A stretch of 64,000 nt of DNA from Limnoperna fortunei (GCA_944474755.1 OX104111.1:114086545-114150544), one strand, 5' to 3'; shown: positions 24,467 to 36,128, numbered from the stretch's first letter. Numbers and translations are program-made. Notes: generated by a model from the letters alone, not told the origin.

Positions 24467-25110
24467 TGTGCTCCGTTTGATGGGAGGGAAGAAGAAACTC
24501 GGCATTGAATTGAAAATGTCATTTATTAATAAATATAAATGACGAAAACACAAATTAAAAATAATAAAACATATATACATACAAATAGATAGAAATCATA
24601 ACTACTATAATAAAGAACCCATCCAATCAAAGATGGGGATATTATAGGCCTTTTTACATATTCACAAACATCATAATACAGCTTAACAACTTTGTTTTTA
24701 CAGAACGTAAACTACTTAAATACATAACTTATTCCAAAGTTGTTGATAATACATGCATGAGAAAAAACTGTAGGGTATAAAAAAATACAAACAAACCAGA
24801 AAACATAATAAAAACTAAAGTCCTTCATATTCATAATTTCCTTTACCAGAACTAAAATTTGGTTAGGGTGGGATGGCGGGTAACTTAAAACTATCTAATC
24901 CTAATGCACGTGCCCAAATGTGCAAAGCTTGTGTAGCTGTAATACAATGGATTAAACGCCATCTGTTGGGAGATACGAGAAGGGAGATAATAATTAAGAC
25001 TGATAAATCTGTTTGAAATATGTTATCTATACCGACTTGCAAATTAGACACAAAATCATGTTTGTCAAAAAATCATTTATATGCTATAAATAAACATTTT
25101 TGTCAACACA
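24467..25110. mobile_element. Tandem insertion, unit 1 (internally deleted)
   Basis: Starts with GGCTGTGCTCCGTTTGATGG. The first 187 bp (24467-24654) recur at 25111-25298 with about 2 differences. The last part (24903-25097) recurs at 27154-27347 with about 1 difference. Unit 1 therefore has the same two ends as unit 2 but only about 250 bp between them. No terminal inverted repeats and no transposase are seen. Class unknown: the head-to-tail arrangement occurs in Penelope-like elements and some Helitrons, but no diagnostic motif is visible. Confidence 0.7.
24873..25100 (+). pseudogene. Saposin B-like domain fragment, copy 1
   Basis: Reading from ATG at 24873, the frame gives a short lead, then from 24903 a segment with C-x2-C followed by an amphipathic helix (VAVIQWIKRHLLGD) and EIIIK. 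The frame then meets TGA at 25014-25016. In saposin B-type domains a third cysteine is expected 28 residues after the second, followed by a short loop with Leu and Pro. The TGA falls exactly at that position, one base change from TGT or TGC. It is followed in frame by NMLSIP and two further cysteines. Saposin-like proteins bind or perturb lipids in lysosomes or extracellularly. Here only a broken fragment remains. An unrelated non-coding origin is possible. Confidence 0.4.
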
Positions 25111-27350
25111 GGCTGTGCTCCGTTTGATGGGAGGGAAGAAGAAACTCGGCATTGAATTGAAAATGTCATTTATTAATAAATATAAATGACGAAAACACAA
25201 ACTAAAAATAATAAAACATATATACATACAAATAGATAGAAATCATAACTACTATAATAAAGAACCCATCCCATCAAAGATGGGGATATTATAGGCCACA
25301 GTATTGAATCCAAGCCTGTGGTGAAAAACTGAGAGGAAAAACAAATACCCATTAGTAGTAAATAACAAGTCATAACATTATAACAAAGCTAGAAAAATTA
25401 TATATAATTAGAGGAAAAAATAAAAATGTAATAAAGAGGTATTTACCCACGTAGCTAATGTAAATTGTATATACATATATACAACATAAAAATAAAATTT
25501 CTAACAGTTTGTCAGATGAATATTCGTATTCATGAACAAGTATAAATTCCACAAAAAATAATAAAATAATATGGAATAAATTGCATTGTATCATAATTCA
25601 TGTTTCACACAGCAAGCAGTTTGATTTCATCAAATAAAAACTAACACCAATAATGGCATAAAAGCGCCACTTTTATGGGCGACTGTATATTATTAATTAA
25701 GATTATATTGATAATAAGCATTAAAAAAAAATTGTATATACATTTAATCCGGATTCAAACAGCACCTTCGTGGTCCTCCAACCCGAAATGTGTGAAACAA
25801 GAAACAATGTATAAGTTTTTACTGGTAGATTCGCACTAAAACCCCAAACCCTATTGTTTTAGGGATAAACGGGAAAGCGATAAAATACCATGAAAACGAT
25901 TGTAAAAATTCATAACAGACACACAGGAGTGTCTGTTAAATAATACACACAATTTAAATATGATGAATACATTAATAATATGTCCACACCTGCAATCCCA
26001 GATGCCTCATTATTGAAATTATTGTAAAATTTAAAATATCATATTATGTAAAGTTCCTCAAGTGAGAACACATAAATCACTGCCCGTTGCGGCTCATTTT
26101 CGCAAGATTGCGACTTGTAATCTTCGAAGAGTTTTAAATATATAAAGAACGCCCTAGAAACCCATCCTTCTAAAGACAGCAGCTGTAAAACTGTCCAACT
26201 AAAACACTGCCTTAGTGCATGCAGCATACATAAAACTTGTGTGGTATGAGGATCGGTCATATTTAAAGCCCAACATTATCTAAACCTGAAATGGGCTTGG
26301 CGAAGGTCACTTGTATCTTTTCTTAGTCAAAATTTCATAAGACCAAAGCCTCTATGGCATCGACACTCAAATACATAAAACTATAGTTTCAACTGGTGTA
26401 GAGATTCCACGTGTGCTCTACTCTGTCTGGAAACAAAACTACATGATGGCTGTCAATATAATCGAAGTTTGCTGGAGAAGAGACATATTAACTCCTAAAG
26501 TTACACATATGAGCAGTATTCTACATGTTGTCCAGCACTGAAATACTCCTAGCACCATTACTCGAAGTCCTCCACCATTTTGTGCATGACGGCTTGCGAT
26601 AACATTTTAATAAATTATTGTCAAAATTGACTTGAGCGTGTGTAATTGTTGTGTACAATAGTTCTGCTAACATGTTCATAAACAACACACTATTGTCGGA
26701 CGGCTTACCAATACCGGGGTACTTCTGACTAAGTCAGTATGCTGGACACTTAGTACTTGCAATATTCCTTCTCTTAGATGCATGTAGAGTGCACTATTAC
26801 ATCTGATGTGTATTTGCTACATCTTAGCTAGCGAAGATGTATTTGCCTAGGCGTGGCAGAAATGTATTTTAAAGCGGCGCTTAGATTAAAAAAAATATGT
26901 GTGGCCACCCGGCACACAATACCAGCCAATGGTGCTGAATAATATTGCTGCTCTTGTTTGTTTATGCTACCCAAATTGATATGAAGGGTATTTTATGTTT
27001 TGAGTTGCATAGATACAGGTAACACAGTTTGTATATACAGTCCAACTTGTGTATGCTTCATACATATGGATCTGTATCTTTTGATTCAAGCGGTACTCAG
27101 AAAAATGCAAATGGTACATGTTTGTTATAGTAAGCAGATATGCTTCTGCAATAAATGCACGTGCCCAAATGTGCAAAGCTTGTGTAGCTGTAATACAATG
27201 GATTAAACGCCATCTGTTGGGAGATACGAGAAGGGAGATAATAATTAAGACTGATAAATCTGTTTGAAATATGTTATCTACACCGACTTGCAAATTAGAC
27301 ACAAAATCATGTTTGTCAAAAAATCATTTATATGCTATAAATAAACATAT
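25111..27350. mobile_element. Tandem insertion, unit 2 (2.2 kb)
   Basis: Follows unit 1 directly with the same first 187 bp and the same last 194 bp. Near-identical ends imply a recent event. The interior (25300-27150) is AT-rich with no recognisable reverse transcriptase, helicase or transposase, so the unit is non-autonomous or has captured host DNA. The insertion as a whole splits Z (ending 24466) from 24-bp array (resuming at 27347). Confidence 0.7.
27154..27347 (+). pseudogene. Saposin B-like domain fragment, copy 2
   Basis: Nearly identical to 24903-25097, including the in-frame TGA (27265-27267) at the expected third-cysteine position. Sequence upstream of 27154 differs from copy 1, so the shared block starts sharply at AATGCACGTGCCC. 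That is what would be seen if the block were the end of the repeated unit or a captured exon. The stop was present before the two copies were made, so neither was functional when duplicated. Confidence 0.4.
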
Positions 27351-27737
27351 ATCCTACTTGTATACCCGCTTTATACTTGTCTTGCATTCCCGATTTATAT
27401 TGCTCTTGTATTTCGCTTGATATTGTATGTCTTTGTCCAATTTATATTGTTGTTGAATGTCAGCATTATTTTTTACTCGTGTCTACACATTTTACACCCG
27501 TTATAGTACATCCACTTTATATGGTTCGTTTTAACACGCTTAGTATCGTTGTTGTGTACCCGCGTTTCGTTCGTATACATCTGCTTCATATCGAGATTGT
27601 ATTCCCGTTCTGCATCGTTCACGTATATCCACTGTATATAGTTTTTGTATACCCACCAGATACAGTTCTTGTAGACCCTCTTTATATCGATCTTGTATAC
27701 CCGCTTGATATCGTTCGTGTTTGTCTGTTTAAAAAGT
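27348..27737 (+). repeat. 24-bp minisatellite array fragment
   Basis: About 16 units matching 8800-9150 and 52640-52960 in order. It begins abruptly at the right end of the tandem insertion. Confidence 0.85.
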
Positions 27738-27903
27738 CGTGTTAAAAAAATAGCAAAGAAAATCGTCCGAACAACAGGAACCAAAAGCCAAGGGACAGTT
27801 ACAAATCTGAATATAGAGAAACACACAGAAAAACCAAAAACATAAAACACAGAAAGAGATTAACACGAAGCCAATAAGAATCATGGTTGCACTCACCTTT
27901 GCA
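27738..27903 (-). mobile_element. Dispersed repeat W inserted in a 24-bp array
   Basis: Same family and orientation as 2165-2350, with about 165 bp between flanking 24-bp units. The motif CAAGGGACAGTTACAAATC is shared. No coding capacity. Confidence 0.65.
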
Positions 27904-28020
27904 TAGATTTCTTGTAGAACCCGATAATATATCTTTCGTGTTTAGCCGCTTTTTGTCGTTTGTGCTGCATAGCAGATTTATATAGTTTGTACTTTGCATG
28001 CCCGATTTGTATACAGTACC
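27904..28020 (+). repeat. 24-bp minisatellite array, short remnant
   Basis: Four to five diverged units, matching 23640-23730. It grades into the short-period repeats that follow. Confidence 0.7.
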
Positions 28021-28046
28021 TGTAACGTGTTAGGTAACGAAATGCA

Positions 28047-28271
28047 CGATACACAAAAATGATGTACGAACGATGAACGAACGATATACGAACGTCGTAC
28101 GCACGATATACGAACGATGTACGCACGATACACAAAACGATATTCGATATGATATACAATGGAAACGGTTATATGGCGTTTTGATAGATCGTATTGTCCA
28201 TCGTAATGTATATCGTACCGTGCAACGTTTCTTTTATCGTATGGTGCATCAACTCCTATACCGTCAATGCA
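28047..28271. repeat. Facing 11-bp and 12-bp tandem repeats
   Basis: 28061-28138 holds seven units of 11 bp (GATRTACGAAC type, the last one 12 bp). 28188-28271 holds seven looser units of 12 bp (ATCGTANNGTNN type). The second is roughly the inverted relative of the first (GAACGAT versus ATCGTNC), with about 50 bases between. Both resemble half of the 24-bp unit. Confidence 0.75.
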
Positions 28272-30719
28272 TGGTTAAATTAAAATTTTTGGTATAAATA
28301 GTTTATTTTTCAGTATTTTACTTCAGTATTGAAGGCATTTACTAGTTTTCCTAGATACATAATAATAGATACACAATCATTTGAGTAAATTTTAGCATTC
28401 ATATACAATGATATGCATTTTGTTATGTAACTTCATTGATCAATAACATTACTGTGACCCCTGTTTAAAATATTAAAAAAAATATAACATAAACCATATT
28501 TACATCTCTTAATAAAAGCGTTTACAATCATACGATTGAAAAAGCCAACAAAGTTAAACAATCATGTCTTTATGTTTTAACATGTGTACGCGCCTATCAT
28601 TTTATTCACATAAACATATGCGCCTGTCATTTACAATTAGTAACATTGTTGCGGTTTTCGAAAACAAATATATATCATTAAACTTTTTCTGTCGCCGTAT
28701 GTGTACCTAAAAATTGCCTATTTTGTGCGGAGGGTAAATTGATTCAAGATAAATCTTAGTTCCTTATCATTAAATGTGTACTTTGTTTATATATAAATTC
28801 AAATATTCATAAGTCCTTAGCATAAGCTAAAATATTGCTTTGCGGATGTCAAGCAATCCATAAATCAGTCAATCAAATATTCATATTTTCAGCTCAAATA
28901 GTATATTCTATAAACTATATTTCTATTCAATAATATTACTGTCACGTCTTTCTAAAAAAAATCTTTAACTATATTCACAGACGCGTTTTTTTACAGCACT
29001 AAGTGTTAAATTACAAAATTGTTGTCATTATGTTGTTTTTAGATAAAATTATTTTTGTTTTCTTATATGTATCTAATGATTTTTTATATGTATTATGTGG
29101 TAAATAAGTGTGCGTCGCCGCTGGAATTTGCCAATCGTAAAGAATGCCACATTTTTATATTTTAAATGACAGTCAGGTAATTTTTCGCGAAAATCAACGA
29201 CAAAAATTCAGATTCATCAACTTTATAATTTAATTTATCAATGTGCAGTTATGATTCATAAGGCAATGTCTTTTAACAAGACACTCTTTCGTCCATGTTG
29301 TAAATATCGGAAAGCTGTGTGTAGTGTTGGAAAGGTAAATTCTGATTTATTGTCGAAAGTATACCAAACTAGCATTAAATCGAACGACAAAAAGAATCAC
29401 TACCCTGGACAAGTACCTGACAAACATGAATTCAAATCGAGTGCACCATTTTTTTCACCGTACAATGTCACGCGCGAAATAATGCGTAAGAATTTATAAC
29501 ATAAAGGATTCAGTTAGATAACATCTCCGGTAATCAATCAACATTAAAACATAACAGTAATGTACTGTGATTTAAGTAAGACGAAAATTATTTTTTTTTA
29601 TAGATTGTAATTAGCACTGAATCAACAAAACGCAAGACGAATTTCAAAACAATTAAAATCGCCACAAGGACTTTTAACAGTTTAATGCGTTGTTAATACA
29701 CTTAAAGCTCAAAATATTTGCACTAACGTTTACCATGAATTAAGGTTTTTGATTATCTGAAAAATAATTTGATTTATTGTTTGAAGTTATAAGCCACTTT
29801 CAGCACTTTTCAGCAAAGGGGAGGAGGGTCAAATTTTTAATGGAGAAGGAATCGCGAGATGAAGGTCCCCCCCACTTTTCGTGAAGGAAAAAGGGAAGAG
29901 GTCGAGCACACACTATTTAGTAAGATTAGTTCCACTGTATTTGAATACTTCTTCACAGCACTTTAATAATACAAGACAATAGATGCATTTTGTATTATAA
30001 ACACACGTTTGTTTTTACAAATTTCAGTATAAAATAAACTTTTAAAAATAAGCAAGAGAGACTTGAATGGTCATGCAATATAAAGATAGTTAAAAATACG
30101 AAAACGTAATTTTATTGTAATGAGTGTTACTATGTATAAAAATTGTTCGTTATTTTATGTATACGTGCTAATTACTTGTAGCTAACGGGGGTGCACAGGT
30201 ATACTAGTGAGAGACGTTTATTGAATATATGTTAATTGCAATCACAACATGTAATAGAAGATAACGTGTTCCTTTGAAGTGATTTTATTACAGAGTAATT
30301 TTTATAACAGCTTGATTATCTTTTGATACGGCTATCATGAAAAGGTGGAGATACGGGTACACCGATATACGTATATTTTTTTAGATCTATCGTAAACCGT
30401 CTGTTAGTGAAAGCAAAGGAAAACATTTTATGCGGTATTTATATTTCACCGTTTTGATAAATTGCTATTCTACATACGAGTAAAAATTTTGGATAAATCT
30501 TATAATTTTAAATAAATTAGGATGTAAGCGGTCAAATTCAAAATTAGAATAAATACATCAAGATGTCATTTTATTACTTATGAAAAAAAATCCTTATTTT
30601 ATTACAAACATAATATACTAGTCCCGCTTGTTACATGCGTATGCAAATCCCGCGCTCCTAAATATATGTACAAATACTCATTCATAAGAGAGCTCAAAAT
30701 CAAAATATTGTCCGTAACA
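28272..30719. other. AT-rich, apparently single-copy sequence
   Basis: No match elsewhere in the window that I can see. It contains one candidate exon (29249-29485). Near 29795-29900 a stretch with GCCACTTTCAGCACTTTT and a run of C may be a decayed SINE end. No RNA gene seen. Confidence 0.4.
29249..29485 (+). CDS. Possible internal exon, unknown protein
   Basis: An 82-codon open frame (ATG at 29251) in single-copy sequence, with a more protein-like composition than the repeat-derived frames (cysteines, lysines, no 8-residue period). It is bracketed by a plausible 3' splice site (TGTGCAG ending at 29248) and a 5' splice site (GTAAGA starting at 29486). Those sites would give a 237-bp exon starting and ending in the same phase (phase 1). 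No family is recognised. The pyrimidine tract before the acceptor is weak and AT-rich DNA yields such signals by chance, so the call is tentative. If it is not a splice donor, the frame ends at the TAA at 29497-29499. Confidence 0.25.
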
Positions 30720-32145
30720 ATCCGTTTAAATAGTTTTGTATACCCACTTTATATTGTTCTTGTCTACAAGCTTTGTATCGTTCGTATATATCTGCTTATT
30801 TCGATGTTGTCTACATATTTTATATAGTTCACGTATTTCCTTCGTACATAGTTCGTGTATACCCGCTTTACATCGATCTTATATACCTGCTTTATATTGT
30901 TGTCACATAACTGCTTTATACCTTTCATATTTTCCCGATTTATATCGTTTGCCTATACCGGCTTATATCGTTCGGGTATACCTCCTTTATAGCGTTCTTG
31001 CTCAACCACTGTATCTATTTTTTGTATGACCGCTATATACCACAGCGATATCATTATACGCCCTCTTTCTTACTTTCGATTAATATTGTTCCTTTAGGCC
31101 AGCTTTTTATCTGGCATTTATACTTGCTAAATATCGTTCATATATTTCTGATGTATATCGATTTGTATATTCGCTTCATATCGTTCACGTACCCGTCTGC
31201 ATTTCGTTCATGTATATACCCGCTTTCGTGCTTTCCCAATTAATATCGTTTGCGTTTATCGTCTTAATATCTTTCGGTTTACCTACTGTATAGTGTTCGG
31301 GTTAAACCGCCCTGCTTATTTATTGTGTAACCGCTTAATATCGTTTGTATCTGCAAGTTCTTTGAAAATTGGTGTATAGCAGCTTTTTGAGCGTTTGTGC
31401 AAATCCAATTGTTATCGTCGTCCTATGCCCGCTTTCTTACGGTCCGGTATACACGCTTGATATCATATGTGTTTGTCCTATTTATATGTCTCATGTATAC
31501 TGGATTGATCTCGTTCTCTTTGCCCGCTTTCTTACTTTCGTTTATATCCGTTAACGTGCCTTCTTGCTTGGTTTCGTCCGTGTATAGCCACATTATTTAT
31601 TTTTTGCATACCCACTGTATGTCGTTCTTGTATACCCGCTTTATATCGCTTGTGTATACCAATTTGATATCGTTGTAACGATCGTCTTAAATAATTTGTG
31701 TACACCCACTTTATATAGTACGGGTCCTCACGCTTTGTATCGTTTGTGTGCATACTCTCTATATCGTTTTATACCCGTTTTATTTACGTGTTTCCTCTTT
31801 ATATCGTTCGCATATAAATACAGTATATCGAATTTGTACACGATCTTGATATTTTAATGTATACCTGATGCATATTGTTCGTGTATACTGTCATTATATT
31901 GAATACCCCTTATATCGACCTTGTATACCCGCTTGATATTGTTTACGTATACCGGCTTTATATCGTTCGCACTTTCCTGCCTGTTATCTCTTGCCTATGG
32001 CGGCTAAATATTGTTCGTGAATACATCCTTTATAGCGTTTGTGTTTACCCGTTATATTTATTTATTGTATAACCACTTGATATCGTTTATATATACCAGC
32101 ATTATATCGTTTAAGCATACCCTCTTAACATCGTTCCTTTATATA
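30720..32145 (+). repeat. 24-bp minisatellite, alpha array, copy D
   Basis: About 1.4 kb ending in the Y block, as in copy C. The second half matches 14990-16000. The first half resembles the beta array (21290-21560), so the array is a joined alpha/beta product. Confidence 0.85.
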
Positions 32146-33480
32146 AAATATAAAACTGAACTTGAGATATCATTTTATCATCAGTAGTATTTTATGCCAA
32201 ATCGACAGTTGATTTCACAATGTAATTTTGCAGGTATATGAGCATGAAATTTTTAACTCTCCCAGGTATACATATAGGTACCACACTGTCTCATTAGTGA
32301 GAATAAATTAACTTTAAACAGTGATGATCACTATCATAATCTGCTTTCACATTCAGGGCTATCTAGATGTATATTGAAGGTAGCATTTTCATGTATCAAC
32401 TCTTGTATCATTCCCATATGTCAAGTATATCTATTTTTGAAAGTGATGTTAATTTAGAAGCAATCTTAATTTAATTCACCATCTATACTGAAATTGTTTG
32501 GTAAATTATACGTTTTTATTAATGCTACTTTTATCATAATATGACATGCTAATTGAAAAAGACTAAAGTTAAATTAAAAAAGACTAAAGTGTAATATCAG
32601 TTAAAGGGCAGATGTGATGAACGTCGACCAACACAACAGTTATAATGCGGTCACTGTTAGGTCACTACGCACCTTTTAAACCATGCGTGATCACAATCGT
32701 TGGTACAAGAATAATGCACTAAGAATGGGGTCAGCCACGCCAAACATTAACTGTAACCTAAATATTGCTTATAATTGTTATTTCGCTAAATACAACGGCT
32801 ATTTGGACACATTATTGGGTAGTACTTGATGTGAAGTTTGTAATATAATTAGTCACACCTTAATTTGAAGATGTATATAATTTTAATAACAGGAACACGC
32901 GATGTATTTCGTGTTAAATGCCAAACTAATAGATTGTATCAGTTCACCGTATGGTCACCTTATAATATATGAATGGATAGTACCGTGCGAACTTAAGTTT
33001 ACCTGGTAACGTTAATTTAGACTAGATTGACAAAGAAGTCAATGTGAAGTCAGGAATGTCATTTGTAAAGCCTTAATTGGTATATGTATAGAATGTTCGC
33101 GACAAAAGCACGCTGTAAATGCGATCTAAGGAATTGAGCGGTGGAATAAAGGTGAACGTTTCTCAATCATTTATGGTGAGAAATAACGTATTCAATGAAA
33201 GTCAATGATATAATGTCATAACAAAAAAAATATAATATAATATAATATTATAGAGTTTTGGAATGAATATTGGGAAATATTGTCCCTCGCATGATGTTAT
33301 ATTGCACGAGCTTGTGAGTGCAATATAGCGTCTAGCGAGGGACAATATTTCCCGGGTAATTCGTGCAATACTCCTTTTTATAATATTGTAATAATTTTTG
33401 GAGTGCTTTTAGGTGATTATTCATTACCTTTTGCTATTATGTAATATTTTACTAGGTAACATCTGGATATGTATGTGATG
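32146..33480 (+). repeat. Y block of the composite repeat, copy D
   Basis: Aligns with 16001-17300 with scattered changes. It contains the conserved hairpin (33264-33361) and a short TATAA-rich run (33225-33252) near where the reversed copy has expanded to a long TATTA array. The end of similarity at 33480 marks the left edge of about 6 kb of unrelated DNA. The matching X resumes at 39611. Confidence 0.85.
33264..33361. repeat. Conserved hairpin in Y, copy D
   Basis: Arms 33264-33307 and 33318-33361 with a 10-base loop. The outer arm is decayed at its right end (CCCGGGTAATTC instead of CCCAATATTC). Compared with copy C the changes are not clearly compensatory. Confidence 0.8.
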
Positions 33481-33757
33481 TTGTAAAGGTCAATACTAGA
33501 TGGGGATGAAACTGTGATAAGCTACAACTGGGGCCGGCATACGCATCACAAGCAGGGACTGCTTTCTCTTCCGGAGCACCTGAGTTCACTCCCGTTTTGA
33601 CTTGGTATTATTATATGTGTTTTTTGTATGTTGATATATGTTGTGTCGTTTGTTTTTGTGATAATTTTTTTGTCTTGGCCTTTTCAGACTTACGACATTC
33701 GATTGCCCCGTTTTTACGCCTTTGCTTCTTTGTAACTGGAACAAGTAAATAATGTTT
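33481..33757 (+). mobile_element. Dispersed repeat W (33520-33720) and flanks
   Basis: Contains GCAGGGACTGCTTTC followed by TTCCGGAGCACCTGAGTT, then TG-rich sequence and ATTCGATTGCCCCGTTTTTA. It is a longer and more diverged member than those in the X blocks. No coding capacity. Confidence 0.6.
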
Positions 33758-33760
33758 TTT

Positions 33761-33978
33761 GGCCGGATTTCACGGAGTAAAAAATCCGGGTATTAAAATT
33801 GTGAATGTTGGGCGGGCGGCGTGCGGGCGGGTGGGAAAACATTCTGTAACAGTTTTCTCAGCAACTACTAATCACATTCTCTTGAAATTTGGTATGCAGC
33901 ATCAGCATGGCCCCCATAACGTGGGATTCGATTTCAGGTCTGTCGCTCACCTACTTCCTGTTTAACGAAATCCGGACC
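33761..33978. mobile_element. MITE-like element, 218 bp
   Basis: Terminal inverted repeats GGCCGGATTTC and GAAATCCGGACC (11 of 12 allowing one extra base). The internal part is GC-richer than its surroundings and includes GGGCGGGCGGCGTGCGGGCG. No transposase. The short open frame at 33759-33965 is incidental. The superfamily is not assigned because no clear target duplication is visible. Confidence 0.65.
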
Positions 33979-34622
33979 TTTATGTCTTTGATCGATTTTT
34001 TTTTTTTATTGGAAGGTAAAGTATAGGTGGTAAGAACACCTAATATTCAATTGTACTGAAACGTCACTGAAGACATTTATTGATTCATGTCTATTTTTGT
34101 TGGTTTTTCTTTTTATTAACTTCTAGGATTCGAATGCCCATTTGGTACTTCTTTGCTTCTTATTTTAATATAGATACATGTATTTGAAAATACCAATTCC
34201 AACACCCAATCTACATCAGTGCGATGAATAAGTATTACTAATATGTTCAAAAAGTTCATCAATAAATATAATCTCAAGTCGGAGAGTTACACTAATGTAC
34301 GTCTCGCCTGCCGGCACCATTGAAATACCTTGTTATTCCCTTATACACTCATTAATCTATTAGCTATTGTGAAAATAATCTAACATGAAGTCTTGCATTC
34401 TCCAAATGTACCAACCACTCAACTGAAAATCCAAGATGAAGCAAAAGATAAGGATGCAGCTGTAAAAGTTACGCATATCAAGTTTCAATAACCTAGGACT
34501 TAAAGTTCATATCTCAAGGTGCTGAGCTCATGAAGCTTGCACATTGACAGTAAACTCTGTCGCCAACGCCGCCGCAAAAGCAACGCCTATGTCTCGCTCC
34601 GCTTCTCTGGCGAGACAAAAAT
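33979..34622. repeat. Patchwork of decayed dispersed repeats
   Basis: 34050-34165 contains CACTGAAGACATTTATTGAT and then AGGATTCGAATGCCCATTTG, which resembles another part of the W-type family. 34390-34622 ends in GTCTCGCTCCGCTTCTCTGG followed by CGAGACAAAA, a sequence style I recognise from a molluscan dispersed repeat. Family names are not certain. Confidence 0.4.
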
Positions 34623-35279
34623 GGAGATGCCCATAAAAACTCAAAGCGAAGCACGAAATAATGCGGTACCTACATGACTTTTACTGTATTGAGTAGTACT
34701 TGTTATTGTGATTGTACGCGTACAAGTTTTCATAAAGATCCCACTTTTGGCTATCTAATATCTGCTTAAATGCAAAGGTACATGCACATATAAAAACACG
34801 TGTGACTGACATATCTATACAGACTAATACACTCGGAGATATTTTTGTCCCATAACTTGTGCTTAGGGGTTGTTAAAAACATTTGTATTTAAATAGTTTT
34901 CAAGTAAGCAAGATATAACAAAAGTCCATTTTGATTTTGATTATTTTTGTACTCTTTGAAATTCAGTTAACTTTTACCAATACATTTTCGTAAGAGCGTC
35001 TCTGAGGAGGTTTTCTAAAGTAAAGAGCGTCAGACGCGATTTAAAATTTGCTGACTTGACACTTTGTTAATTAGTTGGTTAAAAAGTTGGTTGTTGTAAA
35101 TTTGTTTTTAGGAAACAAGTCTTGGTTTTAATTTATACTATGTTTCATTTTATTGCAAAAACTATTCAAAATGAAGAAAAACGTCATACAATCATTTCAC
35201 TGTTTATTGTGCACATGAAATCTGAAACCTTAAATAGTGCCAGTTACACGAAAGATGCGATTAAGTTACTGACTGCTGA
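34623..35279. other. AT-rich sequence downstream of the transposase
   Basis: Nothing recognisable. There is no inverted repeat matching the upstream side of the transposase gene, so its 3' terminus is not identified. Confidence 0.4.
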
Positions 35280-35563
35280 TCAAAAGTCGTCCAAATCTCT
35301 CACGCCGGCATTGTACTCCCGTTTTAGTCTTATCAAACGAGCTTCAAGGTTCCTCCATTTTCGGCACCTAGGGGGTGGAAGATCTCCTCTGTTTACAGAA
35401 TCAATGGTCGTCTCTGTGTTACATTGCTCATCTTTTAAACATCTAATGAATTTCCAAAGATACGGATGTCGAACCAAGACGGACTGGTTCCAAGCTCGAT
35501 GAAAACCTGAAAACATAAAAAACAAGTAAATCCGCTGTAAACGTATGCACATGCTTACTAGTG

Positions 35564-35781
35564 ATACCCCGCTCCCCGATATTATGCTTTGCTTAAAGGT
35601 AATCAGGAAGTAGATGACCTAGTAGCATAAAATCGCTATACACCATATGTTACTACAGGATATATTAAAGCTTTATGCAAAATGTCAGACCTCAACAGCT
35701 TAGAAAACTGCGACGGAAATTGTTTTACTGACGGACGGACAAGCGTAAACAGTATACCCCCTCTTCTACGAAGCGGGGTAT
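35564..35781. mobile_element. MITE-like element in the MULE intron, 1
   Basis: Inverted ends ATACCCCGCT and AGCGGGGTAT. Internal GACGGACGGACAAGCG near the right end and CAGGAAGTAGATGA near the left are shared with the neighbouring element at 35904. Such non-autonomous elements with GGGGTAT ends are common in mollusc genomes, from memory. Confidence 0.65.
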
Positions 35782-35903
35782 AATAAAATGATCGATATAC
35801 TTATAGCAAAGTACAGTATATATTATGGCAACCTGTTTGAAGTAGTCAATTTGTAATAAAAAGTCATTCGTTAAACAAGGGGTTGCACTAAGTCGTGCTA
35901 AGG

Positions 35904-36128
35904 ATACCCTACTCGACCAATCAGAAAACAGGAAGTAGATGATAGACTGACCTGGAAAGGGGAGGCGCGTTACAACTCAATCCTGCTAAAGCTGTAGACT
36001 AAATTTGAAATCAATCCCTTTAGTAGAAGCTGAGAAATCTGTTACGAAAGTTTGTATCGGACGTACAGACAGAAGGACGGACGGACAAGGTGATTGCAAT
36101 ATAGCCCCCTCTCTTACGAGTGGGGTAT
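35904..36128. mobile_element. MITE-like element in the MULE intron, 2
   Basis: Inverted ends ATACCCTACTCG and CGAGTGGGGTAT (11 of 12). It shares the CAGGAAGTAGATGA and GGACGGACGGACAAGG motifs with the element at 35564, but is otherwise diverged, so these are two separate insertions of one family. Confidence 0.65.

Noticed and set aside
25014..25016. TGA read as selenocysteine at the saposin third-cysteine position
   Set aside because: Structural disulfide cysteines are not known to be replaced this way, no SECIS-like hairpin was recognised, and the fragment sits in a mobile unit; a nonsense change is simpler.
24985..25030. Hammerhead ribozyme core (CTGATAA ... GAAA) as in Penelope-like elements
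   Set aside because: The CTGANGA core is mutated and I could not form stem II or a cleavage-site helix.
24863..25051. Minus-strand frame of about 49 shared residues in both tandem units (also 26967-27302)
   Set aside because: It is antisense to the saposin-like segment, has no recognised family, and is preserved only because the two units are 99% identical.
35122..35502. 126-codon plus-strand frame
   Set aside because: It is antisense to exon 2 of the MULE transposase, whose motifs explain the open reading.
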